Part shown: piece after piece, positions 37,670 to 49,320 of the stretch | Numbering within the stretch: the first letter of the stretch is position 1 | Layout of the letters: every line of letters starts with the position of its first letter | NCBI GenBank assembly: GCA_963971225.1 | Contig: OZ020268.1 | Span: 112,932,830 to 112,996,829, forward strand | DNA length: 64,000 nt | Direction of reading: 5' to 3' | From: Melieria omissa | Lineage: Eukaryota; Arthropoda; Insecta; Diptera; Ulidiidae | Position numbers and translations under genes: made by a program | Notes under the pieces: model-generated | Told to the model about the DNA's origin: nothing | Database searches by the model: none | Seen by the model: only the letters and a program-made list of their open reading frames with translations

Positions 37670-38983
37670 AAAAAGACTCAGCTTCAACAAGACTGTCCGT
37701 GAGAGCCCCGACAACAACCTCTTTTGTTTTAAGATAAATTAATTGTTTAGATTAATTAAGGCACCGGTTGCGTCAAATTATACTATGAACCAAACCAGCT
37801 ATAATATTTACAATAATACCATTTTGCCAACTTCTGGGCATTCTGAAAGTACTACAAGCAAATTGTTTTTTGCTCATTGAAGAAGTAAATCACAATGACG
37901 ATTCTTAAGAACAATTCCCAAGGATTTGAAAATCGTTTAAACAGTCCAGCCCCTTTATACGCGCTAAATTATCAATAATTGTAAGTCTTTTCTGCGCATG
38001 TGGACTGGGTTCGAATGAAAATTATGTTATGTTAACGTTGACAGTCCTTGTGACAGCAATAGACATGCAAATTTGTGTGCAACTTGGTCTAATTAGTAAA
38101 TCGAATATTCTTTCCACCTACCTTCCTATCAGAATATCTATTAATTATTAAAAAAAAGAAGCCTTTTCCATTTGATTTCAACGTTATTCTAATTTGATTC
38201 TACTTTCTGGTCTGTTAACACGGCGGTCGATTACATATTTCACACATCTTTCCGAACGCTTCCACATCTTGCAAGCTGTAATATTTCACTTCAAATGTTA
38301 ACAGCGCTGCCATATATAAGAAAGAACGCCTTATGCCTGATATTACAACTTGTATATGTAAACAATTCCAAATGTTGCATAAACCAACAATTAAAAGGTT
38401 GAGTCTTATGTCTTAACTAGCAGTTTAAACATGTTTTCCTAAGCCAACTTTTAATCACTTTCTGAAACATTAACTTTTCGGGTCGCGGTCTGGCAGCTAC
38501 CAGAGAACCGCTTACTTTTGTGACGTAATCGGTTGGCCATTTTGACACTTCGAATCGCATGCCGTCGAATCAGCCGTCAAAAGCGGAAAATTCGTTCTTT
38601 TACACCACTGCGGGGAAAAGTGCGTGCGGTGATTTCGGCGTGTTGGACGAAAAATCGATGCGTTTTCCAATTGAAACGTAATTACTCGCATGCGAAACGA
38701 GCCCACAGCTAGTAAAAAAAAAATCTTTGATTTTCTAGTTACTTGCATTTTTTTATTGTTTCTTTTGTGTACTTGACGAGAGGGTTTGATTAGTGGACAT
38801 TTAGTTAAGTTCCGGGTGTTGGAAAATCGAAAGTTAATCAAAGAAAAATCGTGTAAAAGCAAAAATACCATAAGCATAACAGCAACAAAAAGTGTAGTTT
38901 TCCAAGTTCGTTTGTGTACCACCTGACGACGTTGGTCGTGCAAGAAAACAGCAAAAGTGGATACCGTAAAGATTGAGGATTTG
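37670..38983 (+). promoter_or_regulatory. Spacer and probable Tom22 promoter/5' UTR
   Basis: The last 450 bp before Tom22 include an ATCGAT core (in AAAAATCGATGCG, about 38650), reminiscent of the DRE element common at fly housekeeping promoters, and A-rich leader-like sequence. No TATA box was identified. The open frame on the opposite strand (38512-39168) is a shadow. Confidence 0.35.
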
Positions 38984-39981
38984 ATGGATTCTGATCCAGA
39001 CATCGAATTTATCGAAAAGGATAGCGGAATGTCATCATTGGGCGGCAGTAAGGATGAAACACCAGAGCGTCGGGCGATAGAGAAATCTGTAAGCAGCAAG
39101 TGCAAAATCAATAATATTAAGCTTTCCAAAAAAATGTGTTTTTTTTGTGTATATATGTAAAAACGCATAAAGTGCTTAGATGAAATATAAGCAGCGGTGG
39201 TTATGCAAAAAATCTAAAAAAGGACTTCTAAAGGGGATAGTGAGAAGGATGTTGACATTATGCGCAACACGCCTGAAAACCGTAGCGAACTTTTAACCAA
39301 ATAATAATTTTCTTTGTGTTTGTTTTGACAGACTTTTTCATCAACATTGAAACTTTTATCATTCCAGGTTACAGGCGGTGAAAACTTTGACGATGTAAGT
39401 ACTCCCAGCATAGTACGCTACATAGTTGTGTCGAAATTAAGTGAATTCTCAGCGCACTTGTGGGCAGCCACCTTTCGGTCTAACCTCACTTTGATTAGGC
39501 AATCACTGTGGTTAGACGGTTCGAAGCGCCTATATTCGCAGTGGAATAGTACAAGCGCTTGAGGCGCTTCGTTGGCGCATTTGTATATATTTAGTTGCTC
39601 TGAAGTGCGCACGCTGCGTGCAGTGTTAAATGAACTAATGTTTTGCCGTTTCATGCTCTTTCCCGTCGCCAGGAACCCGACGAAAGCATCAGCGAACGAA
39701 TGTGGGGCCTCACAGAGATGTTTCCTGAGCCGATAAGAAATGCGACCTCGCGAGTGGCCGACTTCACGTCGAACAGCATCCGCGGTCTGTACTCGTTCTC
39801 GTGCAACGCCTCGTGGATTTTCTTCACTAGTTCGGTGATACTGTTCGCACCCGTCATCTTCGAAACAGAACGCGCTCAGATGGAAGAGATGCAGAAGTCA
39901 CAGCAGAAGCAGGTGCTGCTCGGCCCCGGCACGGCCATGGATCGCACTGGGCCGCCGCCATCACTGCCACTGATTCGATAA
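38984..39981 (+). CDS. Tom22: Mitochondrial import receptor subunit TOM22
   Basis: Central receptor and organiser of the outer-membrane TOM complex that passes preproteins from Tom20 to the Tom40 pore. Exons are 38984-39088, 39368-39394 and 39673-39981, all phase 0, giving 146 residues. The N-terminal cytosolic part is acidic (DSDPDIEFIEKDSG). A conserved block follows (ERMWGLTEMFPEP, residues 52-64), then one membrane segment at about 84-106 (SWIFFTSSVILFAP) and a short C-terminal tail ending PSLPLIR. The middle exon is a 27-nt microexon coding nine residues (VTGGENFDD). I chose ATG 38984 because it is the first ATG after the in-frame stop at 38924; an upstream exon cannot be excluded. Drosophila maggie (mge) is the orthologue. 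An AATAAA lies at 40120-40125. Confidence 0.93.
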
Positions 39982-41158
39982 ACATGTAAAATTGCAATTG
40001 GTAAATTTGTAAGAAAAGTTCGAAAACAACCCTTTCGCACTTCTGCACGCCAACACTTCAGCAAAGGGTAGCTCGTAGAAGCGGAAGAGGGATGGGTTCG
40101 TGTAACATATTAATCGTTAAATAAAATAAAAAAATGTCATTTCTATGTAGTCCTAAAATAGAACAAACACATCAATTGATTGGTGCTGAAGCGTTGCGAC
40201 TCCTACATGGGGCGTGGCATCCAGCATGTGTTAGAATGTGCGTTCTGAACTGAACTAATGGAACGGAAACCTTTCAAATTTAAAAACGAACAAAACAAAC
40301 ATATACAAGACATTCGAAAGAGTAGCTCCAACGAAAACGTGAAATGCGTCCGACATGAGTGCTTTGTCTTCCCCAAAGCATAGTCAACTCATCCAAATGA
40401 AGCCGAGCACTACCACGCAAAAAGAACTCTTGTAATGCTTAATCGTAAGTTAGTTGTGTAGTCCAGTTGCTTGGGTTTTAAAGGACTAATAAAACTATGA
40501 TTTTGAGAAACTGTAGTGACATTTTTCTTTCTTTGACTTTACGGATATCTTGGTATATGGCCAAACGATTAAACTGCCAGATGTAAGTTTCAAATAAAAC
40601 ACAAACAGTTCACAGAATCATCAGTACTCAAGCCAACTAATCTCAATTCAGCTAGGAACTTTTGGTACTAGGAAAATATTGCAAGACATAAACCTTTATT
40701 AAAAGACTAGCGACAAAGTTCGCTTTGCATTTCGGCTAAAATTGCTTGACATATTGTAGTGAAGAAAAAAATTTTGAACTTACACCAATCTGAGCTCATA
40801 GAGAAGATCAAAACTCGGCTAAACCCTTCGAGAACTCATAAACTTCATTACAACCGTACTATCAGTAAAATCCTTAATAATGAATATGAAGTATTGCTCC
40901 AGCTGAGCTCTTAAAAGGTTTTTATTTAACAAAAAGCGAGACAAACCACCACACGAACGCATTAATGTGCTTGTCATTACAAGGAAACAATGACACAAAA
41001 CAAAAAATAATAACGATAATTGGAAAAATGGCACAAATATACATGAGTATGAAATAACATTTGACGATAGTTTTAAAGTAATTTGGAGCCAATAATATTT
41101 CGATACATATGAGTAGTTTGCACGACAGCGTTTTTTACGTGTCACAATGAACGACAGT
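39982..41158. other. Convergent 3' region of Tom22 and mu2
   Basis: Holds the Tom22 3' UTR (AATAAA at 40120; another AATAAA near 40488) and the presumed mu2 3' UTR on the other strand. No further gene was found. Confidence 0.5.
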
Positions 41159-44100
41159 TTAAGATAGCAAATGCGTGTCTAGTGGCTTGATTTGCTGGCG
41201 CATCACCGACGCCATGACTCCTTCGCTGCTGATGATGCGTATGTTGTTGTTGCGGCGCCGATACTTGTGCCAGTATTTGGTGTCCTGTGGCGTAGAGATG
41301 AGGTACAGCTTTTGATTATCTTTGGGAGACGGCGGATCAGTGAGCAATGTGCCGCCTGCACACGTGATTATTTCTGTCAAAAGAAGATAATTGTGTAGTT
41401 GCTGTGGCAAACTTTTGCAGACTTACGCTTCATGTCTGACGGCTGTGGCAGGATGCTTGGCGTTACCATGAATTCATAGCCGTCGAAGATTTTTTGTTTC
41501 CGCGCCATGTCTTGCGATTTCAGCAGCGAGAACTTGTGTCGCTTTTCGAAAGCGGCATCGCCAAACAAGTACTCCGTGCCTTTAGGAACGCACTTGGTTT
41601 CGTTGACACGCTCCAGCCACTTGGAGGTCACTATGGGTATGCCCCTGGCCATGGCAATAAGAAACTTGAGCGTGCGATTACCCTTGTCCATAATAAGCAC
41701 GTCTGACTCAGTGGGCTCTTTGGCTATGGTCCAAATACCTACAAAGACATTTGAAGCATGCGTGCGAGTTCCAGTTTGCGTTGGCAAAGTGCTGTCACAA
41801 ACCTGATGACTTTTCTGCAAGTCCGGCGAAAAGCTGCGGGTCGACCATAGTCATTGAAACCTGCAACTTGCGCGGTGCACTTGGAGAAGACGTTGACGCA
41901 GACTCTTTGGAGCTCTTCAAACAACCCATGAAAGAAAATCGTTTAAGGAAAGGCAAACGTTTTGAGTTAAATAAATTTGCTCACTGTGCTACGCAAGCGT
42001 TTTCGTTCGCTCGTTCCTTCTGCTGTTGCCGCTGCAGTTTTGCGTTTGCGTTCGTTTGATAGCTGCGCACTCCGACTGCTGCTGGAAGTAGATGATGAAA
42101 CGCTTTCTTGTGTGTTCGTCTTTGAACGGGAACGCGTCTGTCGCGCTACGTAAAGAAAATTGAATTGTTTGAGTGCAAAAATGTATTTCATTGCTTTGTT
42201 AAAAGTCTGACCATTACCTGTGGCCGGGTTGGAGTCAGATTCCTCCTGCTCACTTGTGCCACGTTTGGATCGAGATTCTGTGGTTTGCTTTAATACTGCT
42301 GACTCTTCTTTTTTGGTATTTCTGGTGTGTCTATGAGTCTCTTCCTTCTCTTGTCTGGTGTGTCTATGAGTCTCTTCCTTCTCTTGTCTGGTGTGTTTGC
42401 TGTTCTTTTTCGCTTTTTCGGGCAGCTGTGCCACTGCTTCCTTCCTATCTGTTCTTGTACGCTTATTTTCATTTTCCACTGTTTTTTCAGTTGGTGTGGT
42501 TTCTTTGCTTTTTTCATTTCTGGCACGGCTCGTATCAGCTTCGGCTGTTTGCCGAACTTGAGCCAGTTCTTCGGTACGACTCTTAAGGCGTGTGCTTCGT
42601 CTGGCCGGTGCTGCTATTTCTGACTCTACGGATGTAGATCGTGATTGCTGGTCTCTGTTGCTTCTGGAGGGGCGCTTTGCTTCTCTGGAAGTGATGCTCG
42701 ATACAGACGTACTTGCTTCTCCATCTCCCTTTCGGCCCTTTTTATTATCTTCCTTTCGTTTGTCTTTCAAGCTGGATTTCGTTGTTGCCTCTGCCTGCTT
42801 TGGTTGCTCGATTTTACTTGGCTGTGAGACCTTTTCGACAGTAGTAGCATCACTGCTACTTTTCTGGGGCGAACACTCCGAGTGGCTTTTCACATGTGAC
42901 AGCAGCCGATCAAAATCATTGGAAACTTTTTCGTTAGACAAGAAACCTAGCCCATCTAAATCCTCATCCGGATCTGGCACAAACAGAGCACGGGGCTTCG
43001 ATGCTATTATGGTTTGTTCCTGAGAAAGCACTTCGAACTTGTCCCGTATCCACATCGGTGTGCACATTCCCAAAAGAGATTCGGACTCTGGCGGAGCAGA
43101 GTTAACACTTGAGCTGGCTGTGCTCGTTGCGGTCGAAGTCGTGCTTGACTTATTGGATGTTGGCTTGGGGACATCGCCGCGTGTCTTCTTATTTGTCTCT
43201 TCACTGCGCGCATTGGCTTTTTGTGGTGTTCGCTCATTATACTCAAAGAAGCTGCCCGCACTTCTGGTCTGTTTGTCACTTCCGCTTATCAGCGTCGAGT
43301 TCAGCAGCTGTTCCTTTCTTGAATTGGCAGTGCGCTCTGATCGTTTCAAGGTAAATACTTGTGTGGCGGCCAGTAGAGGCGTGCCGCCTTCCTCAAGCGG
43401 CGCTTCTATAGAGTTTGTCTTTGGTGAGTCTTCTTGTTTTTGATTGTCATCGATGGCTCTTTGGTCTTCTGCAAAGAAAACGATTCAGAAAAAATGTATA
43501 AAATATTATGAATGTAAGCCAGCTATGTGGAAAAACTGTAGCTGGGAAACATTGAAACACTCGAAGGTTTCTGCTTACCCTCAACGGGAACAAATATTTG
43601 CGTTTTTGCCAAAAAATATGACTTATTTGTTGCTTTAATTGGCAGCACATTTTCCTTTCCACTTAGAGACAATTCTTCTAATGGCGTGTTTTCCTGCGGT
43701 TGTTGCTGCTCTGCGCAAACAATCGGCTTAAACACTTGTGTGGGCGCCAGGTCATTCGCATCCACATCTGCTTTTTCCACCGCTTCAGCTGCGCTCGCGT
43801 CCCTATTGCTAGAAGCGTCCACTACTTCGGCGGACGCCCGATTTCCCTGCGCTGCATCACCGTCAGCGGTGCTGATAGCTTGAGCATTATTTTGTGCCAA
43901 TTCTGGCAAGTCGAGCAAGTCTGGTGTGCAGCAGCCAGCAGGCTCATCGACAATTACACTCTTAGCTGTATCGTTCAGTGTGGTGCACTTTGAGGCGGAA
44001 GCCGACCAATTCAGCTGCGCCATTTCCGCATCGCTGCTGTTGTCGGCTTTTGACTTTTCTGAAAAATCTCAAAATATGTATGACGTCACAACAAATAAAG

Positions 44101-45218
44101 CGTGTTACTCGTTTTTACCGTCTTCATTACGCACTGGTTGTTGGGAGCGTGGCGTTGCATTTAGTACCACTGGCTCATGTTGTATTTTTGGTATAACTAA
44201 CGACGACTGCAGGAAGCCAAACAATGCACGCGACTCCACATCCACCTCCTCGCCAAAAAGATCTTCGTTGAAGTCCTGTGTGCAGATGTGGAAAATCTGA
44301 TTGGATTCCGTAGACTTGGGCATGTTAGCGTCGACGGTGTCATCATCACTGGGTGACGCTTGCAAAGACTGCCTTCTAGCTACTGGCGCTGCTTGCTGTG
44401 TCTCAGGTATAAACGAGTCGTCTACATCAGAAACACCATCAAAGCAAGATTTATCACTGGCTGCTATTGAGGTATCGCCATTACACGCGCTCAGCAAAGA
44501 GCGTGATCGGCGATGCTGCGTTTCTGGAATGCTGAAACTGTCTTTTGACTTATCGCCATTAGCGGTACTATTAAGCGATACGTTTGCCCCTACAAGCAAA
44601 GAGCTGCGATTTGCAGCTGGAGCCAGAGGCACAACAAAGTCTTCATCTACTTTGGGAAATGAGGAAGGCTGCTTTGGACTGGGAGCAGTTTTGTTCGATT
44701 CTTCGTGGAAGCCACTGCTGTCCAAGGACTTTAACGCGGAAAATATAAGTTTAGCAATTTTGTACTTGTGCTTCAAATTACCTTTTCATTTGAGCCTGCT
44801 CGCAACAGCCCCTCAGCAGTACCGAAACACAGTGTCGCCACGCCATTGACACTGACCTTCGTCATGGCCTTTAAGCGGACTCCATTCAAGTATGTGCCCT
44901 GCTTGCTGTGCAAGTCAACGACATACACCATATCCTGGCACACTTCAATCACGGCATGTTTAGCGTCAACACTCTGTGAGCGGGTGGTAACCCATTAGTA
45001 AACCTTCATAAAACAACTGGGAGAAGCCATATGTACCTCATTTTGTAGCGCAATTTCCAATTCGGATGGGGCCCCTTGGGCGCAGCCAACCAAGTAAATG
45101 CGCCCCTGCGCCAGAGAAAATTGCTTAGACTCGACTTCCAGCACTGTCTTCTGTGAAAATTATCTCGCTTAACTTCTTTCAACGCACAAACATTGAACAC
45201 TTTTACCTCCACTTCCAT
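41159..45218 (-). CDS. mu2: MDC1-like FHA/BRCT DNA damage checkpoint protein (Mutator 2)
   Basis: Nuclear scaffold that binds phosphorylated H2A variant at double-strand breaks. Ten exons were read on the minus strand: 45207-45218, 45037-45150, 44782-44973, 44119-44728, 43579-44058, 42218-43468, 41985-42145, 41803-41914, 41427-41738 and 41159-41373. Together they give 1,152 residues. An N-terminal FHA domain (about 5-100) has SVDAKHAVIEV and SKQGTYLNGV. A long disordered middle carries two IPETQ motifs (173, 213) and four TQxF motifs (256, 416, 462, 505), then a Lys/Arg/Glu-rich stretch. Tandem BRCT repeats fill about 925-1,152 (DVLIMDKGNRTLKFLIAMA, IVTSKWLERV). The FHA plus tandem-BRCT layout is that of MDC1 and fly Mu2. 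The FHA lacks the usual Gly-Arg arginine (YLVGCAQG). Exon 1 codes only four residues. It is divergent from thoc6. Confidence 0.9.
42322..42400 (-). repeat. In-frame 33-bp tandem repeat in mu2
   Basis: Two near-identical 33-bp units code HTRQEKEETHR twice, followed by a third partial HTRN. It sits in the disordered basic-acidic part of the Mu2 protein and is probably length-polymorphic. Confidence 0.8.
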
Positions 45219-45830
45219 TGCAGGATATCCTTAATTTGGCACTGCAGAACTTGTTAACAATTTTATGTTATTCGGTATAATTTGTTTTATTTATTGACGA
45301 CAGAATTTCGATTTTCCTATCCAAACGAAATTACGCGCTCACATAGTTCTGATGTTGCCAGATCTGTTCAAACTCTCGCCATCGCCATATTCGTTACGAA
45401 GCAGTATATGAAAATTCAGTTATAAACAAAGATGGCCGCACATAAATTAATAAATTACAATTTACATTAATAATTTACAAAACTTTATTTATAATAAACA
45501 TTAGAACAAAATCAATCAAATAAACGCCTACACAAGTTTGTTTTAGTAATACGTTAACATATACTTTTTAGCAGAGGCACGGAGATGGCATATCTCAATT
45601 ATCTCATAGTCAAATAACTATGAATTATCCTAACTCTCACTAGATTGCCAGACTTTTGTATTCTATTCAACAATTTCTTGCTGGCAACATTGAAGGTCGA
45701 AATTCAGCTGATATTTAGCCGGCATTATTTTTTTTCGATTGTTTACCAGCTGCGGAAGTTCTCGCCGATGCGAGTTTTACAATAATTATTACTTAGAGTA
45801 AACAGAGAGTGTAAACTTGAATAGCTCAAG
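45219..45830. promoter_or_regulatory. Divergent promoter region, mu2 / thoc6
   Basis: A 612-bp spacer between the two start codons, which face away from each other. It must hold both 5' UTRs and core promoters. No TATA box or clear DRE was identified by eye. Confidence 0.5.
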
Positions 45831-46882
45831 ATGAAGGAATTAAAGTTGAAGACAATGTATAACAATGTGCTTGCGCAGGCCATATCGGAATCGGGTAGAT
45901 TTCTGTTTGCAGGCAATCGCTTTGGCGACATATTCGTTCAAGAGTGAGTTTTGCCTTTTGAATCTTAAAAATATACTACTTTCACAAAACTCAACTCATC
46001 ACACACAGCCTCAGCGATTTGGAGAAAACGGATCAGCCGCGATCCAAATTGAAAGTGTATCCGCAGGGAGCAGAAACCGAAATAAACAGCTTGAGTTTCC
46101 ATCGGGACTATCTCATCGTGGGCTCAATTGGCATTATCTACGGCCTAAGCTGGCACGAGGAGAAACGTGAGTTGGACACAGAACGCAAGTGGGAAGTCAA
46201 GATACCACTGCATGTGGATGCCGTGGAAGTGCCCGATGTGAATTTCTTATGGTTGCGCTCGGAGACGAACACACTATACGCCGGCTGCGGCGACAATGTC
46301 ATCTATCAGATCAGTCTGGAGGATGGGCGTATTGTGCGCAGCTATAGCGGCCATGAGGATTATGTGCACGGAGTGACAGGCAGCGCCGATGGGCGACTGT
46401 ACTCTGCGTCCGAAGATGGCACAGTACGTTTTTGGTGTGAACAGCAGAAAGCGGCGATAGCAATGTTGGAGCCGAGCAAGAACGCTCAACTGATGCGTCC
46501 CGAGTTTGGAAAGTGGATTGGCGCCGTGGCCACCAACGACGACTGGCTGATTTGTGGTGGCGGACCTAAGTTCTCGATATGGCATCTACGCACAATGGAG
46601 AGTATGCGTGAGTTTGGATTTCCGGCTAAGGTGCATGTGTGTGATTTCGTGGAGGATAATCTGTTCGTGGCGGGAGAATACAGTCATGCGCAATTTTATG
46701 CAATGAATGGCGATATTCAGGCCAACATTCCATTAGAGCATACGGCGACGTATTCGGCGGTGTGGCAACTGGAGCCCGTGAAGTTCATGTCTATTGCTGG
46801 TTTCAGTAATACCTTACATTTATTGAACGATTTTCGTTTCCTAGACAGTAAGATTGAGTTATACGGCAACGTTGAGGAATAA
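45831..46882 (+). CDS. thoc6: THO complex subunit 6 (WD40)
   Basis: Subunit of the THO/TREX complex that couples transcription to mRNA processing and nuclear export. Exon 1 is 45831-45943 (donor GTGAGT). Exon 2 is 46009-46882 after a 65-bp intron with acceptor ACACACAG. The product is 328 residues, close to the usual length for the family. It is a single beta-propeller: the clearest WD repeat is at about 152-180 (GHEDYVHGV to GTVRFW), with others at the N terminus (SGRFLFAGNRFGDI) and middle (LICGGGPKFSIWHL). The start was chosen as the first ATG in a good context (CAAG-ATG). The stop TAA overlaps an AATAAA hexamer. It is convergent with esterase 1, 346 bp away. Confidence 0.9.
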
Positions 46883-47228
46883 AGCCGATAGCGAAGGAAT
46901 GAATGTGGACATTTTGAGTATGATCAAGGTTGATGATACATATGCTTTAAAAATTTGTTTTGTGACATTTGTGTATAGTCAAAACGAAAGCAAATAATTT
47001 ATTAACCGTCCTTCGTGATATGTAAAATCTGCAGTTCGTTTTGACCGATTTTTTGATAAATTCGTTTTGGCCGATTTTTTTTGATTAATTTACATGTTTG
47101 ATAGCTCTACTCCACAGCCACTAAACAGTTGTAACTTTTATTGAAAGTTTGTTCAATTTGTATACCTCAGGAATATCTAGTAATTAGCCACAAATATTAT
47201 GTAATATTTGGCCCTTACTGCAACACAA
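46883..47228. other. thoc6 3' flank / esterase 1 3' region
   Basis: Short convergent spacer holding both 3' UTRs. The same sequence recurs at 54064-54393 as part of the duplicated block. Confidence 0.6.
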
Positions 47229-49039
47229 TCAATTACACTCAACACTGACTAATGGTGCGTTACAGTCAACTTGCCCGAGTTGACATGTGGCAATGCTTTG
47301 TTCACCGTACGTGAAGCGTAAGCACTGATCGGACGCCGTATTGTTGATATTGGCTGGCAGCGTCAGGTTGTTGTACACTGGAGGTGAGCTGCAACCACAT
47401 AATGGATTGAAGTACACAGTTAAACATCAGTTTAAACCTTGAATTGCTTAATACGCACCCGTCATTCGATATGGACAGAATCAACCTAATCAGATCACGC
47501 ATAGTGTTGACGAAGATTTCCGGTGTATCATTTGTTATCGCCATTAGACCACTTGGTGGGGGAAGTATCCCAAAAGCGTCAGCCGTATGCACGGATCCTG
47601 AAATAAACAAACAATTCATAGCGTGTTCTCCTGTTAAGTTCCCATTTCATCGACATACCAAAGCACAGGTCGTTTCGTCCTTCGGACATGAGCACGTTGG
47701 CCAAGTTGTATCGTGTCGGCAGGTTGGCGATGTAGCGGTAGACCTTCTGACCAGCCGCACGATGCAGCTGTACCGTCTTAGCGATGCCATTGTAAAAGTA
47801 CTCATCGCCAAACATGCGCTCCAAGAGTTTGTATGTGTCCAGACTGAATGGTCGCTGACACATGTAGCGCTGTCGCAGTTCTTCGCAAGTTTGCCACTGT
47901 TCGCTGACTGACTGCTTCTCCTCGAGGTAGAACATGAGGGGACATACCTCGTGCCAGCGTTCGTTGAGTTCTTCGATGACTTCGGTGTTGTTTGCGTCCA
48001 GCTGCAGCAAATTTGACGCAAGATATGCTCCTTCACCCTCCACTACACCCATCAAGTAAGGCTTATCCTTGTATGCGCCCGCGCTTATGAGCTCAACTGG
48101 ATCTTTAGTTAAGAAGGCATTCAGTACTCCACACGGCTCGACGGTGGGTCGAAACAACGCTCCGCTAAATGCATAATACTTGTGCATGTCCATGGTGGCT
48201 CTCCATATATCTTCGATGGGCTTTGTTTTCAGGCAAGTTTTGTACAAGTCGCCAAGGGCATCAATAGAACAATTGAGCAAATCGCCCAGCTGCCTCGCCG
48301 ATACTTCTGGTCGGCTGGTAAAAGCCCAGGGATTCAAAACTGATCCACTGAGCGACACAAACGCTTTGACATTGTGTGCGGCGCCGGTGATCATTTGATA
48401 TTCCACTGCAGCGCTACCCGCTGAGTTACCGATCAAAATGATCTCCTGCGGATCACCACCGAACGCGTAGATATTTTGCTCTACCCACTGCAGAGCCAAT
48501 CGCTGGTCTTTGAGACCGAGATTTCCTGGTATGCGCCAATCATTCGTGCTTAAGAAACCAGTAGGTCCTAAGCGGTAGGAAACAGTAACTACAATAGCTC
48601 CTCCGACGGACATTACTACTTCAGGACTAATGAAGGTATCGCCAAACTGATATGCACCCGGATAGATCCACAGTAGAACCTTCAGCGGTTCCGATTGCGT
48701 GTTCTTCGGCACAAACACATTAACGTATAGGCAGTCCTCGGTTCCAGAGAAAACTTCAGCCATCTTATTGTATTGCACACAACGCACCATCGGCACGTCG
48801 GCGGCCCTTATGCCGATCCAGCTTGTTGCGGGTAGGGGATCTTCAAGGCGCAGAGCGCCAACGGGTGGAAGAGCGTAAGGTATCGTGGTGTAAGCATCGT
48901 AATTGGCGTTGCTGCAATTTCCGCGAATTATGCCTGTTGTCAATTGCACCGTACAACAGTCGTCAATTACACCGTAACAGGAATTAAAATTCAATTGAAG
49001 AAGCGCAATGAATGCGACGAATATTAGTGGTCTCGACAT
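47229..49039 (-). CDS. Secreted carboxylesterase/cholinesterase-family protein, copy 1
   Basis: Type-B carboxylesterase fold, probably hydrolysing ester substrates outside the cell; the substrate is unknown. Exons on the minus strand are 47659-49039, 47459-47597 and 47229-47388, giving 559 residues. The signal peptide is residues 1 to about 22. The catalytic serine is in GNSAG (Ser 206), the acid in EGEG (Glu 336) and the histidine in GSVH (His 464, just after the first intron). The family signature EDCLYVN is present. The oxyanion-hole motif, normally HGG, is YPG here. I start at ATG 49039, the only ATG directly before the signal peptide. It is 7.2 kb from its tandem copy, same strand and same intron positions. 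Subfamily (glutactin-like, JH-esterase-like or other) is not assigned. Confidence 0.9.
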
Positions 49040-49079
49040 GATGACCAACTACTGCGTTTGTTTCACTTCTAGGCGAACA

Positions 49080-49320
49080 TTTCTATTTAAGCATTTCTTC
49101 ATTATTGACTCAGCTAAGCCCGAGAGAACCGTTCTTCGCGATATCACGAAATGTTTATGATACCCAACACGGAACTCAAACAGACAAGCATTTGTATTTT
49201 AGCATTTCTCCATTGTTGACTTATGTAGCTAAGCCCGCAAGAAACGTTCTTCGCGATATCATGAAATGTTTCTGAACACCAAATGAAACTAGCAGATTAA
49301 ATGCTTGTCGGACAAGTACT
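49080..49320 (-). promoter_or_regulatory. Esterase 1 upstream region with duplicated about-120-bp module
   Basis: Two tandem copies of a module run from a TATTTAAGC/ATTTTAGC-like start through CATTGTTGACT, GCTAAGCCC and GTTCTTCGCGATATCA to GAAATGTTT. The proximal copy has TATTTAAG, a possible TATA box, about 40-45 bp before the ATG. The same arrangement, partly deleted, lies upstream of copy 2. Confidence 0.55.

Noticed and set aside
38512..39168. 218-codon minus-strand frame
   Set aside because: Antisense to the Tom22 leader and first exon, with low-complexity content and no domain.
42592..43023. 143-codon frame on the plus strand
   Set aside because: Antisense shadow of the mu2 large exon, which has consistent splicing and domains. 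The same applies to 41507-41806, 43039-43443 and 44301-44849.
47444..47911. 155-codon plus-strand frame, also present at 54609-55076
   Set aside because: Its presence in both places follows from the duplicated, highly similar antisense esterase exons; it crosses their introns.
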